Shown here piece by piece: positions 26,008 to 35,633 of a stretch of 64,000 bases of DNA. The position numbers and the translations under genes are program-made. Under the pieces are notes generated by a model. It did not search any database. It saw only the letters and a program-made list of their open reading frames with translations, and was not told the DNA's origin. The stretch is from Leclercia sp. 29361 (GTDB lineage Bacteria > Pseudomonadota > Gammaproteobacteria > Enterobacterales > Enterobacteriaceae): positions 1,364,001 through 1,428,000 of the forward strand of contig NZ_CP049786.1 of the NCBI RefSeq assembly GCF_011290365.1. The letters are read 5' to 3'. Each line of letters opens with the position of its first letter. The first letter of the stretch is position 1.

Positions 26008-27773
26008 TGAAACTGCCAGTCAGAGAATTTGATGCTGTAGTGATTGGAGCCGGTGGCGCAGGTATGCGCGCGGCGCTGCAAATTTCCCAGAGCGGCCAGA
26101 GCTGTGCGCTGCTCTCTAAAGTCTTCCCGACCCGTTCCCATACCGTATCAGCGCAGGGTGGCATCACCGTGGCGCTCGGTAATACCCATGATGATAACTG
26201 GGAATGGCATATGTACGACACGGTGAAAGGCTCCGATTACATCGGTGACCAGGACGCCATTGAATATATGTGTAAAACCGGCCCGGAAGCGATTCTGGAG
26301 CTGGACCATATGGGTCTGCCATTCTCCCGCCTGGAGAACGGCACCATCTATCAACGTCCGTTTGGCGGCCAGTCGAAAGACTTCGGCGGCGAGCAGGCGG
26401 CACGTACCGCAGCAGCAGCCGACCGTACCGGTCACGCCTTGCTGCATACCCTCTATCAGCAGAACCTGAAGAACAAGACCACCATCTTCTCCGAGTGGTA
26501 TGCGCTGGATCTGGTGAAAAACGAAGATGGCGCCGTGGTCGGTTGTACCGCGCTGTGCATCGAAACCGGTGAAGTGGTCTACTTCAAAGCCCGCGCTACC
26601 GTGCTGGCCACCGGCGGTGCTGGCCGTATTTACCAGTCCACTACTAACGCCCACATCAACACCGGTGACGGCGTCGGTATGGCGATCCGCGCTGGCGTGC
26701 CGGTGCAGGATATGGAGATGTGGCAGTTCCACCCAACCGGTATCGCCGGTGCGGGCGTACTGGTAACAGAGGGCTGCCGTGGTGAAGGTGGTTACCTGCT
26801 GAACAAACATGGCGAACGCTTTATGGAGCGTTATGCCCCGAATGCGAAAGACCTGGCGGGTCGTGACGTGGTGGCGCGTTCCATCATGATCGAAATCCGT
26901 GAAGGTCGCGGCTGCGACGGTCCATGGGGCCCGCACGCGAAGCTGAAGCTTGACCATCTGGGTAAAGAGGTTCTGGAATCCCGTCTGCCGGGCATCCTCG
27001 AGCTGTCCCGTACCTTTGCTCACGTCGACCCGGTTAAAGAGCCGATCCCGGTTATCCCAACCTGCCACTACATGATGGGCGGTATTCCGACCAAAGTGAC
27101 CGGCCAGGCGCTGACCGTGAACGAGCAGGGCGAAGACGTGGTGATCCCGGGCCTGTTCGCGGTAGGCGAAATTGCCTGCGTATCCGTACACGGTGCCAAC
27201 CGTCTGGGCGGCAACTCTCTGCTCGACCTGGTGGTGTTTGGTCGTGCGGTGGGTCTGCATCTGCAGGAGTCCATTGCCGAGCAGGGTCCGCTGCGTGATG
27301 CCACCGACGCCAATATCGACGCCTCTCTGGAACGTCTGAATCGCTGGAACGGTAACCGTAACGGTGAAGATCCGGTAGAAATCCGTAAGGCGCTGCAGGA
27401 GTGCATGCAGCACAACTTCTCGGTATTCCGCGAAGGTGACGCGATGGCGAAAGGGCTTGAGCAGCTGAAAGCGATCCGCGAGCGTCTGAAAAATGCCCGT
27501 CTGGATGACACTTCCAGCGAGTTCAACACCCAGCGCGTTGAGTGTCTGGAGCTGGATAACCTGATGGAAACCGCTTACGCGACCGCGGTCTCTGCAAACT
27601 TCCGTACCGAAAGCCGTGGCGCGCATAGCCGCTTCGACTTCCCGGATCGTGACGACGAAAACTGGCTGTGCCATTCCCTGTACCTGCCAGAGTCGGAATC
27701 CATGACACGTCGTAGCGTCAATATGGAACCGAAACTGCGTCCGGCGTTCCCGCCGAAGATTCGTACTTATTAA
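26007..27773 (+). CDS. sdhA: Succinate dehydrogenase flavoprotein subunit
   Basis: Oxidises succinate to fumarate with covalent FAD. It has 588 residues, the E. coli length. The dinucleotide fold is [14 protein letters not shown], the FAD-linking His45 is in [10 protein letters not shown], and the substrate loop contains HPTGI and the catalytic Arg in [13 protein letters not shown]-terminal Tyr-rich tail (KIRTY) is present. The ATG at 26007 overlaps the sdhD stop by one base; an upstream in-frame ATG at 25995 lies within sdhD. Confidence 0.98.
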   Translation: MKLPVREFDAVVIGAGGAGMRAALQISQSGQSCALLSKVFPTRSHTVSAQGGITVALGNTHDDNWEWHMYDTVKGSDYIGDQDAIEYMCKTGPEAILELDHMGLPFSRLENGTIYQRPFGGQSKDFGGEQAARTAAAADRTGHALLHTLYQQNLKNKTTIFSEWYALDLVKNEDGAVVGCTALCIETGEVVYFKARATVLATGGAGRIYQSTTNAHINTGDGVGMAIRAGVPVQDMEMWQFHPTGIAGAGVLVTEGCRGEGGYLLNKHGERFMERYAPNAKDLAGRDVVARSIMIEIREGRGCDGPWGPHAKLKLDHLGKEVLESRLPGILELSRTFAHVDPVKEPIPVIPTCHYMMGGIPTKVTGQALTVNEQGEDVVIPGLFAVGEIACVSVHGANRLGGNSLLDLVVFGRAVGLHLQESIAEQGPLRDATDANIDASLERLNRWNGNRNGEDPVEIRKALQECMQHNFSVFREGDAMAKGLEQLKAIRERLKNARLDDTSSEFNTQRVECLELDNLMETAYATAVSANFRTESRGAHSRFDFPDRDDENWLCHSLYLPESESMTRRSVNMEPKLRPAFPPKIRTY

Positions 27774-27788
27774 TGCGGAGACAGGACA

Positions 27789-28505
27789 ATGAAACTCGAA
27801 TTCTCAGTTTATCGTTATAACCCGGATGTCGACGACGCTCCGCATATGCAGGATTACACCCTAGAAGCGGAAGAGGGCCGGGACATGATGCTGCTTGATG
27901 CGTTAATGCAGCTGAAAGAAAAAGATCCGACACTGTCATTCCGTCGTTCCTGCCGTGAAGGGGTGTGTGGCTCCGACGGTCTGAACATGAACGGCAAAAA
28001 CGGTCTGGCCTGTATCACTCCGATCTCGGCGCTCAACCGTCCAGGACAGAAGATTGTGATTCGCCCGCTGCCGGGTCTGCCGGTCGTTCGCGATTTGGTG
28101 GTGGACATGGGGCAATTCTATGCACAATATGAGAAGATTAAGCCTTACTTATTGAATAATGGGCAAAATCCACCCGCTCGCGAGCATTTACAGTCGCCAG
28201 AGCAGCGTGAAAAACTCGATGGCCTGTATGAGTGTATTCTCTGTGCATGTTGTTCGACCTCTTGCCCGTCGTTCTGGTGGAACCCGGACAAGTTTATCGG
28301 CCCGGCTGGCCTGCTGGCAGCGTACCGCTTCCTGATTGACAGCCGCGATACCGAAACCGACAACCGCCTGGAAGGGCTGAGTGATGCTTTCAGCGTATTC
28401 CGCTGCCACAGCATCATGAACTGCGTCAGTGTATGTCCTAAGGGGCTGAACCCGACGCGCGCTATCGGCCACATTAAGTCGATGTTGTTGCAGCGCAGTG
28501 CGTAA
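27789..28505 (+). CDS. sdhB: Succinate dehydrogenase iron-sulfur subunit
   Basis: Carries electrons from FAD to quinone through [2Fe-2S], [4Fe-4S] and [3Fe-4S] clusters. It has 238 residues. Cys motifs in order: SCREGVCGSDGLNMNG (plant-type ferredoxin, about 54-75), CILCACCSTSCPS (about 149-160), and CHSIMNCVSVCPKG (about 206-219). Trp of the quinone site follows in PSFWWNPD. It lies 15 bp after sdhA, with a ggagacaggac Shine-Dalgarno. Confidence 0.98.
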   Translation: MKLEFSVYRYNPDVDDAPHMQDYTLEAEEGRDMMLLDALMQLKEKDPTLSFRRSCREGVCGSDGLNMNGKNGLACITPISALNRPGQKIVIRPLPGLPVVRDLVVDMGQFYAQYEKIKPYLLNNGQNPPAREHLQSPEQREKLDGLYECILCACCSTSCPSFWWNPDKFIGPAGLLAAYRFLIDSRDTETDNRLEGLSDAFSVFRCHSIMNCVSVCPKGLNPTRAIGHIKSMLLQRSA

Positions 28506-28510
28506 GTAAT

Positions 28511-28618
28511 GAGAGGGGAGCGTTGTTCCCCTCACCCTAACCCTCTCCCAAAGGGAGAGGGGATAGATTGCAGAAACCTTTAAAAACTGCCCTGAAGTCT
28601 AGACAGTTTCTAAAGGTT
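28511..28618. repeat. Three consecutive hairpins between sdhB and sucA
   Basis: Hairpin 1: gaggggagc/gttcccctc (28513-28533). Hairpin 2: ccctctccc/gggagaggg (about 28541-28561), part of a widely scattered enterobacterial intergenic repeat that starts ctcaccctaaccctctccc. Hairpin 3: aacctttaaaaactg (28575-28589) against cagtttctaaaggtt (28604-28618), 14 of 15 pairs with a 14-base loop. None has a T run, so they are more likely processing or stability elements than terminators. The remaining 110 bp before sucA hold its own promoter region and no gene. Confidence 0.7.
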
Positions 28619-28728
28619 CCTTCGCGGGCCAAAGTAAAAGAGCTCGCAGGTGAACCCCGGCACGTACACGTGGTGTGCGTGGTAGTTTCTACGGCGAAAG
28701 TAAGCATAAAAATGCTTAAGGGATCACG

Positions 28729-31536
28729 ATGCAGAACGGCGCAATGAAAGCCTGGCTGGACTCTTCATTCCTCTCTGGTGCAAACCAAAGCTGGATTGAA
28801 CAGCTCTATGAAGACTTCTTAACCGACCCTGACTCAGTGGACGCTAACTGGCGTTCGATGTTCCAGCAGTTACCTGGAACAGGAGTCAAACCGGATCAAT
28901 TTCATTCCAAAACACGTGATTATTTCCGTCGTCTGGCGAAGGATGCCTCACGTTACTCTTCCGCCATCTCCGACCCTGACACCAATGCAAAGCAGGTTAA
29001 AGTCCTGCAGCTGATTAACGCCTACCGTTTCCGTGGCCACCAGCATGCGAATCTGGATCCGCTGGGTCTGTGGCAGCAGGAGCGCGTGGCGGACCTCGAT
29101 CCGGCTTATCACGATCTGACCGAAGCTGATTTCCAGGAAACCTTTAACGTGGGTTCTTTCGCGATCGGCAAAGACACGATGAAGCTGGGCGAGCTGCTGG
29201 AGGCGCTGAAGCAAACTTACTGCGGCTCCATCGGTGCGGAATACATGCACATCACCTCAACCGAAGAGAAGCGCTGGATCCAGCAGCGTATTGAATCGGT
29301 TGCCGGTAAATCCACCTTCAATGCTGACGAGAAGAAGCGCTTCCTTGGCGAACTGACCGCAGCAGAAGGGCTGGAGCGCTATCTGGGCGCGAAATTCCCG
29401 GGCGCAAAACGCTTCTCGCTGGAAGGCGGCGATGCGCTGGTGCCAATGCTGAAAGAGCTGATCCGCCATGCGGGCAACAGCGGTACCCGCGAAGTGGTAC
29501 TGGGCATGGCGCACCGTGGTCGTCTGAACGTACTGATCAACGTGCTGGGTAAAAAGCCGCAGGATCTGTTCGACGAGTTCGCGGGCAAACATAAAGAACA
29601 CCTCGGTACCGGTGACGTGAAGTACCATATGGGCTTCTCATCGGATATCGAAACCAACGGCGGCCTGGTGCACATGGCGCTGGCGTTCAACCCGTCGCAC
29701 CTGGAGATCGTCAGCCCGGTGGTGATCGGTTCCGTACGCGCCCGTCTGGATCGTCTGGACGAGCCGAGCAGCAATAAAGTGTTGCCAATCACCATTCACG
29801 GCGATGCGGCGATCACCGGCCAGGGCGTGGTTCAGGAAACCCTGAACATGTCCAAAGCACGCGGTTACGAAGTGGGCGGTACCGTTCGCATCGTGATTAA
29901 CAACCAGGTGGGCTTCACGACCTCTAACCCGCTGGACGCGCGTTCTACTCCATACTGTACCGATATCGGTAAGATGGTTCAGGCGCCAATTTTCCACGTC
30001 AACGCGGATGACCCGGAAGCGGTCGCTTTCGTTACCCGTCTGGCGCTGGACTTCCGTAATACCTTCAAGCGTGACGTACTGATCGACCTGTTCTGCTATC
30101 GCCGTCATGGCCATAACGAAGCGGACGAGCCAAGTGCAACCCAGCCGCTGATGTACCAGAAAATCAAAAAGCATCCGACCCCGCGCAAAATCTACGCTGA
30201 CAAGCTGGAAGCGGAGAAGGTTGTGACGCTGGAAGATGCCACCGAGCTGGTGAATCTCTACCGCGATGCGCTGGATGCCGGCGAGTGCGTGGTGAAAGAG
30301 CTGCGTCCGATGAACATGCACTCCTTTACCTGGTCGCCGTACCTCAACCACGAGTGGGATGAGAGCTACCCGAACAAGGTCGAGATGAAGCGTCTGCAGG
30401 AGCTGGCTAAACGCATCAGCACCGTACCAGAAGCCATTGAGATGCAGTCCCGCGTGCAGAAAATCTACTCTGACCGTCAGTCCATGGCGGCAGGTGAGAA
30501 GCTGTTCGACTGGGGTGGCGCGGAAAACCTGGCTTACGCAACCCTGGTTGACGAAGGCATTCCGGTTCGTCTGTCCGGTGAAGATGCGGGCCGTGGCACC
30601 TTCTTCCACCGTCATGCGGTGATCCATAACCAGACCAACGGTTCCACCTACACTCCGCTGCAGCACGTGCATAACGGTCAGGGCCAGTTCAAGGTCTGGG
30701 ACTCCGTGCTGTCGGAAGAAGCGGTGCTGGCGTTTGAATACGGTTACGCCACTGCAGAACCACGCACCCTGACCATCTGGGAAGCGCAGTTCGGCGACTT
30801 CGCCAACGGTGCGCAGGTGGTTATCGACCAGTTCATCTCTTCTGGCGAGCAGAAGTGGGGCCGTATGTGTGGCCTGGTGATGCTGCTGCCGCACGGGTAC
30901 GAAGGGCAGGGTCCGGAGCACTCCTCCGCGCGTCTGGAGCGTTATCTGCAACTTTGCGCCGAGCAGAACATGCAGGTTTGTGTTCCGTCTACCCCGGCAC
31001 AGGTTTACCACATGCTGCGTCGTCAGGCGCTGCGCGGGATGCGTCGTCCGCTGGTGGTGATGTCACCGAAATCTCTGCTGCGTCACCCGCTGGCGGTCTC
31101 CACGCTGGATGAGCTGGCAAATGGCACCTTCATGCCGGCAATTGGCGAGATTGACGAGCTGGATCCGCAGGCAGTTAAACGCGTGGTGATGTGTTCTGGT
31201 AAGGTTTACTACGACCTGCTGGAACAGCGCCGTAAGAACGATCAGAAAGATGTCGCCATCGTGCGTATCGAACAGCTTTATCCGTTCCCGCATCAGGCGA
31301 TGCAGGACGCATTAAAACCTTATGCTCACGTACATGATTTTGTCTGGTGCCAGGAAGAGCCGCTCAACCAGGGCGCATGGTACTGCAGCCAGCATCATTT
31401 CCGTGAAGTGATTCCATTTGGGTCTGCTCTGCGTTACGCAGGTCGCCCGGCCTCTGCCTCTCCGGCAGTAGGGTATATGTCCGTTCACCAGAAGCAGCAG
31501 CAAGATCTGGTTAATGACGCGCTGAACGTCGATTAA
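28729..31536 (+). CDS. sucA: 2-oxoglutarate dehydrogenase E1 component
   Basis: Thiamine-diphosphate decarboxylase of the 2-oxoglutarate dehydrogenase complex. It has 935 residues (E. coli 933); the two extra residues fall in a surface segment near residue 190 (IESVAGKSTFN). Hallmarks: N-terminal E2-binding SSFLSGANQSWIEQLYEDF (residues 12-30), substrate His pocket GMAHRGRLN, ThDP motif GDAAITGQG followed by the NNQVGFTT loop, and C-terminal HHFREVIPFG. The start MQNGAMKAW has an aagggatcacg leader. Coupled to sucB 14 bp downstream. Confidence 0.98.
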   Translation: MQNGAMKAWLDSSFLSGANQSWIEQLYEDFLTDPDSVDANWRSMFQQLPGTGVKPDQFHSKTRDYFRRLAKDASRYSSAISDPDTNAKQVKVLQLINAYRFRGHQHANLDPLGLWQQERVADLDPAYHDLTEADFQETFNVGSFAIGKDTMKLGELLEALKQTYCGSIGAEYMHITSTEEKRWIQQRIESVAGKSTFNADEKKRFLGELTAAEGLERYLGAKFPGAKRFSLEGGDALVPMLKELIRHAGNSGTREVVLGMAHRGRLNVLINVLGKKPQDLFDEFAGKHKEHLGTGDVKYHMGFSSDIETNGGLVHMALAFNPSHLEIVSPVVIGSVRARLDRLDEPSSNKVLPITIHGDAAITGQGVVQETLNMSKARGYEVGGTVRIVINNQVGFTTSNPLDARSTPYCTDIGKMVQAPIFHVNADDPEAVAFVTRLALDFRNTFKRDVLIDLFCYRRHGHNEADEPSATQPLMYQKIKKHPTPRKIYADKLEAEKVVTLEDATELVNLYRDALDAGECVVKELRPMNMHSFTWSPYLNHEWDESYPNKVEMKRLQELAKRISTVPEAIEMQSRVQKIYSDRQSMAAGEKLFDWGGAENLAYATLVDEGIPVRLSGEDAGRGTFFHRHAVIHNQTNGSTYTPLQHVHNGQGQFKVWDSVLSEEAVLAFEYGYATAEPRTLTIWEAQFGDFANGAQVVIDQFISSGEQKWGRMCGLVMLLPHGYEGQGPEHSSARLERYLQLCAEQNMQVCVPSTPAQVYHMLRRQALRGMRRPLVVMSPKSLLRHPLAVSTLDELANGTFMPAIGEIDELDPQAVKRVVMCSGKVYYDLLEQRRKNDQKDVAIVRIEQLYPFPHQAMQDALKPYAHVHDFVWCQEEPLNQGAWYCSQHHFREVIPFGSALRYAGRPASASPAVGYMSVHQKQQQDLVNDALNVD

Positions 31537-31550
31537 TTAAAGGATAAATA

Positions 31551-32777
31551 ATGAGTAGCGTAGATATTCTTGTTCCCGACCTGCCTGAATCCGTCGCTGA
31601 TGCGACCGTTGCAACCTGGCACAAAAAACCGGGCGATGCGGTAAAACGCGATGAAGTGCTGGTAGAAATCGAAACTGACAAAGTGGTACTGGAAGTACCG
31701 GCCTCGGCGGATGGCATTCTGGATGCAGTGCTGGAAGATGAAGGCACGACCGTAACCTCTCGTCAGCTGCTGGGTCGCCTGCGTGAAGGTAACAGCGCGG
31801 GCAAAGAGTCCAGCGCCAAATCTGAAGAGAAAGCCTCTACGCCGGCACAGCGCCAGCAGGCTTCTCTGGAAGAGCAGACCAACGACGCGCTCAGCCCGGC
31901 GATCCGTCGCCTGCTGGCCGAGCACAACCTCGACGCGGCGGCCATTAAAGGCACCGGTGTCGGCGGTCGTCTGACCCGCGAAGATGTGGAAAAACACCTG
32001 GCGAAAGCACCAGCCGCAACGGAAGCGAAAGCGCCAGCTGCTGCACCGGCTCCGGCTGCACAGCCTCAGCTTGGCGCACGCAGTGAAAAACGCGTCCCGA
32101 TGACCCGCCTGCGTAAGCGCGTGGCCGAGCGTCTGCTGGAAGCGAAAAACTCCACCGCGATGCTGACCACCTTCAACGAAGTCAACATGAAGCCAATCAT
32201 GGACCTGCGTAAGCAGTACGGTGACGCGTTTGAAAAACGTCACGGTATCCGTCTGGGCTTTATGTCCTTCTACGTGAAAGCGGTTGTTGAAGCCCTGAAA
32301 CGCTACCCGGAAGTGAACGCGTCTATTGATGGCGAAGATGTGGTGTACCACAACTACTTCGACGTGAGCATGGCCGTTTCTACGCCACGCGGCCTGGTAA
32401 CCCCGGTTCTGCGTGATGTAGACACTCTGGGCATGGCTGACATCGAGAAGAAGATCAAAGAACTGGCAGTGAAAGGCCGTGACGGCAAGCTGACCGTAGA
32501 AGACCTGACCGGCGGTAACTTCACCATTACCAACGGCGGCGTATTCGGCTCACTGATGTCTACTCCAATCATCAACCCACCACAGAGCGCGATTCTGGGC
32601 ATGCATGCCATCAAAGATCGTCCTATGGCGGTTGACGGTAAAGTAGAGATCCTGCCGATGATGTACCTGGCGCTCTCCTACGACCACCGTCTGATCGATG
32701 GCCGCGAGTCTGTGGGCTACCTGGTAGCGATTAAAGAGCTGCTGGAAGATCCAACTCGCCTGCTGCTGGACGTCTAG
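31551..32777 (+). CDS. sucB: Dihydrolipoyl succinyltransferase E2 component
   Basis: Core of the 2-oxoglutarate dehydrogenase complex; moves succinyl groups to CoA. It has 408 residues (E. coli 405). The lipoyl domain (1-80) carries lipoylated Lys44 in [11 protein letters not shown] linker leads to the peripheral subunit-binding domain (about 110-148, [18 protein letters not shown]). An Ala/Pro-rich linker (about 150-180) precedes the catalytic domain with His379 and Asp383 in [10 protein letters not shown]. The Shine-Dalgarno is aaaggataaata. A hairpin separates it from sucC. Confidence 0.98.
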   Translation: MSSVDILVPDLPESVADATVATWHKKPGDAVKRDEVLVEIETDKVVLEVPASADGILDAVLEDEGTTVTSRQLLGRLREGNSAGKESSAKSEEKASTPAQRQQASLEEQTNDALSPAIRRLLAEHNLDAAAIKGTGVGGRLTREDVEKHLAKAPAATEAKAPAAAPAPAAQPQLGARSEKRVPMTRLRKRVAERLLEAKNSTAMLTTFNEVNMKPIMDLRKQYGDAFEKRHGIRLGFMSFYVKAVVEALKRYPEVNASIDGEDVVYHNYFDVSMAVSTPRGLVTPVLRDVDTLGMADIEKKIKELAVKGRDGKLTVEDLTGGNFTITNGGVFGSLMSTPIINPPQSAILGMHAIKDRPMAVDGKVEILPMMYLALSYDHRLIDGRESVGYLVAIKELLEDPTRLLLDV

Positions 32778-32791
32778 TTTTTAGCACCATT

Positions 32792-32817
32792 GCCCGGCGG
32801 CGTGTCGCCAGCCGGGC
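32792..32817. repeat. Hairpin between sucB and sucC
   Basis: Arms gcccggc (32792-32798) and gccgggc (32811-32817) without a T run. It may lower readthrough into sucCD or protect upstream RNA ends. REP-like core sequence. Confidence 0.5.
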
Positions 32818-32864
32818 TTATAAAAGCATGACCTAACGATTACCCTGAAGGATGGATAGAACAC

Positions 32865-34031
32865 ATGAACTTACATGAATATCAGGCAAAACAGCTGTTT
32901 GCCCGGTATGGCTTACCGGCTCCGGTGGGTTATGCCTGCAATACCCCTCGCGAAGCAGAAGAAGCCGCATCTAAAATCGGCGCCGGTCCTTGGGTAGTGA
33001 AATGTCAGGTTCACGCTGGCGGCCGCGGTAAAGCGGGCGGTGTGAAAGTCGTTAACAGTAAAGAAGAGATCCGCGCCTTTGCTGAGCACTGGCTGGGCAA
33101 ACGTCTGGTGACCTACCAGACAGACGCGAGCGGCCAGCCGGTTAACCAGATCCTGGTTGAAGCGGCGACCGATATTGCAAAAGAACTGTACCTCGGTGCC
33201 GTGGTAGACCGTAGCTCCCGTCGCGTGGTGTTTATGGCTTCTACCGAAGGTGGCGTGGAAATCGAGAAAGTGGCGGAAGAGACCCCGCACCTGATCCACA
33301 AAGTCGCTATCGATCCGCTGGCAGGCCCAATGCCTTACCAGGGACGCGAGCTGGCCTTCAAACTGGGTCTGGAAGGTAAACTGGTGCAGCAATTCACCAA
33401 GATCTTCATGGGCCTGGCCAACATCTTCCTGGAGCGCGACCTGGCGCTGATCGAAATCAACCCGCTGGTGATCACTAAGCAGGGCGACCTGATCTGCCTC
33501 GACGGCAAACTGGGCGCTGACGGCAACGCACTGTTCCGCCAAGCTGACCTGCGCCAGATGCGCGACCAGTCTCAGGAAGATCCACGTGAAGCTCAGGCTG
33601 CACAGTGGGAACTGAACTACGTGGCACTCGATGGCAACATCGGCTGCATGGTTAACGGTGCGGGCCTGGCAATGGGCACCATGGACATCGTTAAACTGCA
33701 CGGCGGCGAGCCGGCAAACTTCCTCGACGTGGGCGGCGGCGCGACCAAAGAGCGCGTGACCGAAGCCTTCAAAATTATCCTCTCTGACGACAACGTGAAA
33801 GCGGTTCTGGTGAACATCTTTGGCGGCATCGTCCGTTGCGACCTGATCGCTGACGGTATTATCGGTGCGGTAGAAGAAGTGGGCGTAAACGTCCCGGTAG
33901 TGGTGCGTCTGGAAGGGAACAACGCTGAACTCGGCGCGAAAAAACTGGCTGACAGCGGCCTGAATATTATTGCAGCGAAAAGTCTGACGGATGCCGCTCA
34001 GCAGGTAGTTGCCGCAGTGGAGGGGAAATAA
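32865..34031 (+). CDS. sucC: Succinyl-CoA synthetase beta subunit
   Basis: Nucleotide-grasp subunit of ADP-forming succinyl-CoA synthetase. It has 388 residues, the E. coli length. The ATP-grasp domain (about 1-235) has [17 protein letters not shown] with the nucleotide Lys, and Mg2+ ligands Asn/Asp in EINPLVI and [11 protein letters not shown]. The C-terminal domain has [15 protein letters not shown] and [10 protein letters not shown]. The stop codon shares one base with the sucD ATG. Confidence 0.98.
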   Translation: MNLHEYQAKQLFARYGLPAPVGYACNTPREAEEAASKIGAGPWVVKCQVHAGGRGKAGGVKVVNSKEEIRAFAEHWLGKRLVTYQTDASGQPVNQILVEAATDIAKELYLGAVVDRSSRRVVFMASTEGGVEIEKVAEETPHLIHKVAIDPLAGPMPYQGRELAFKLGLEGKLVQQFTKIFMGLANIFLERDLALIEINPLVITKQGDLICLDGKLGADGNALFRQADLRQMRDQSQEDPREAQAAQWELNYVALDGNIGCMVNGAGLAMGTMDIVKLHGGEPANFLDVGGGATKERVTEAFKIILSDDNVKAVLVNIFGGIVRCDLIADGIIGAVEEVGVNVPVVVRLEGNNAELGAKKLADSGLNIIAAKSLTDAAQQVVAAVEGK

Positions 34032-34900
34032 TGTCCGTTTTAATTAATAAAGATACCAAGGTCATCTGCCAGGGCTTCACCGGTAGCCAGGGTTCATTCC
34101 ACTCTGAGCAGGCGATTGCTTACGGTACGCAGATGGTTGGCGGCGTTACGCCAGGTAAAGGTGGCACCACTCACCTGGGCCTGCCAGTGTTCAACACCGT
34201 ACGTGAAGCCGTAGAAGCCACTGGCGCCACCGCCACCGTGATCTACGTTCCGGCCCCGTTCTGCAAAGACTCCATTCTGGAAGCCATCGACGCAGGCATC
34301 AAACTGATCATCACCATCACCGAAGGTATCCCGACGCTGGATATGCTGACCGTGAAAGTGAAGCTGGACGAAGCGGGCGTGCGCATGATCGGGCCAAACT
34401 GCCCGGGCGTGATCACCCCAGGCGAATGCAAAATCGGCATCATGCCGGGTCACATTCACAAGCCAGGCAAAGTGGGCATCGTCTCCCGTTCCGGTACTCT
34501 GACCTATGAAGCGGTTAAACAGACCACCGACTACGGTTTCGGCCAGTCCACCTGTGTGGGCATCGGCGGCGACCCAATCCCGGGCTCTAACTTCATCGAT
34601 ATCCTGAAGCTGTTCCAGGAAGACCCGCAGACAGAAGCGATCGTAATGATCGGTGAAATCGGCGGCAGCGCGGAAGAAGAAGCCGCTGCGTACATCAAAG
34701 ACCACGTGACCAAGCCGGTTGTGGGCTACATCGCGGGTGTGACTGCGCCGAAAGGCAAGCGTATGGGCCATGCGGGCGCCATCATCGCGGGCGGCAAAGG
34801 TACTGCGGATGAGAAATTCGCGGCGCTGGAAGCAGCAGGCGTGAAAACCGTTCGCAGCCTGGCTGACATCGGTGAAGCCCTGAAATCCATCATTAAGTAA
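34031..34900 (+). CDS. sucD: Succinyl-CoA synthetase alpha subunit
   Basis: CoA-binding and phosphohistidine subunit. It has 289 residues. The Rossmann-type CoA site is [15 protein letters not shown] (14-28), and phosphorylated His247 is in [17 protein letters not shown] and GIGGDPIPG form the power-helix region. It starts on the last base of sucC. As last cistron of the sdh-suc transcript, it is followed by a 3' UTR with a terminator that may also give a processed sRNA. Confidence 0.98.
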   Translation: MSVLINKDTKVICQGFTGSQGSFHSEQAIAYGTQMVGGVTPGKGGTTHLGLPVFNTVREAVEATGATATVIYVPAPFCKDSILEAIDAGIKLIITITEGIPTLDMLTVKVKLDEAGVRMIGPNCPGVITPGECKIGIMPGHIHKPGKVGIVSRSGTLTYEAVKQTTDYGFGQSTCVGIGGDPIPGSNFIDILKLFQEDPQTEAIVMIGEIGGSAEEEAAAYIKDHVTKPVVGYIAGVTAPKGKRMGHAGAIIAGGKGTADEKFAALEAAGVKTVRSLADIGEALKSIIK

Positions 34901-34988
34901 ATCCTCTCTGCTCCCCGTGCGGGGAGCTTTGACATAATAAATGTCCGTTTCGACATGGTTGGCCATCGTAAGATGGCCTTTTTTTTGG
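34901..34988 (+). ncRNA. sucD 3' UTR with terminator, candidate SdhX (RybD)-like sRNA
   Basis: An 88-base 3' UTR holds a hairpin gctccccgtgcggggagc (34910-34927), a single-stranded stretch aaatgtccgtttcgacatgg, and the terminator ggccatcgtaagatggcc with eight T (34961-34986). In E. coli the sRNA SdhX is processed from the 3' UTR of the same operon and acts on ackA and other mRNAs. Equivalence here rests on position and architecture; the seed was not verified. Confidence 0.5.
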
Positions 34989-34989
34989 C

Positions 34990-35633
34990 GGTGAGAAACA
35001 AACCGGTAACATTACTGTGTTAATTTCCGGATTATTAAAAGTAAAATATTTGTAATAAAGAACACCGATAAAAACAGAATAAAAAAACAGTGTGAAATGA
35101 CCAGCATTAATAGTTCGGAATTATTAAAAAGTTGACTCTATTTCCGCGTTAATTTAAATCACCTTTATTTATATTTCCTCCTTTCATCGATAACGATCAA
35201 TAGCATATTTAAACATATCGTTAACATTACGCCTATTGCGTTTACTATGTGGATACACCCTTAACACGCCTGCGCAATATTGATTTATATCAATATTTAA
35301 TACCTGGAAAAGGGCGTCAAAAAGCGTTAAATTGCTCCCGATCAATTTGGTTGAAAAGTGGTAAAGTCGCTATATATTGATCGCTGTCGTAAAACGTAAA
35401 GCGCTTTCAATAAAAACCTGTTTATTGTAAGGGTTTTGCGGAGTAATATATTTGCGGGATCAATTTCGGGTTTTAATTAACGTATCTGTAACTTTTCATC
35501 ATGGCTTTTTCCTCCTGGGAAGATTAAGTAACGAAGAAAGGATGCGGATAATTTTTTGTATTGGGGCATGTGTGTGGATCTTTTCTAGCAGGATCCACTC
35601 CCGGAGTCTTCATGCGATGAGCAAGGAGTCATG
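34990..35633 (+). promoter_or_regulatory. cydABX promoter region, no gene
   Basis: The 640 bp before cydA are AT-rich and contain no supported gene; E. coli has mngRAB between sucD and cydA. Visible elements: repeated gttaa(t/c)att-like tracts at 35018, 35147 and 35219, which resemble ArcA-P sites; and an exact FNR palindrome at 35280-35293. A leader of roughly 100-200 nt ends in aaggagtc before cydA. Individual start sites were not resolved. Confidence 0.6.
35280..35293. promoter_or_regulatory. FNR-binding site upstream of cydA
   Basis: ttgatttatatcaa matches TTGAT-N4-ATCAA without mismatch. In E. coli, FNR represses and ArcA activates cydAB so that bd-I peaks under microaerobic conditions. 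Confidence 0.75.

Noticed and set aside
26148..27674. 508-codon open frame on the minus strand opposite sdhA
   Set aside because: It is the antisense shadow of the highly biased sdhA codons; no Shine-Dalgarno, no recognisable domain.
29638..31011. 457-codon open frame opposite sucA
   Set aside because: Antisense shadow of a conserved gene with no protein-like features.
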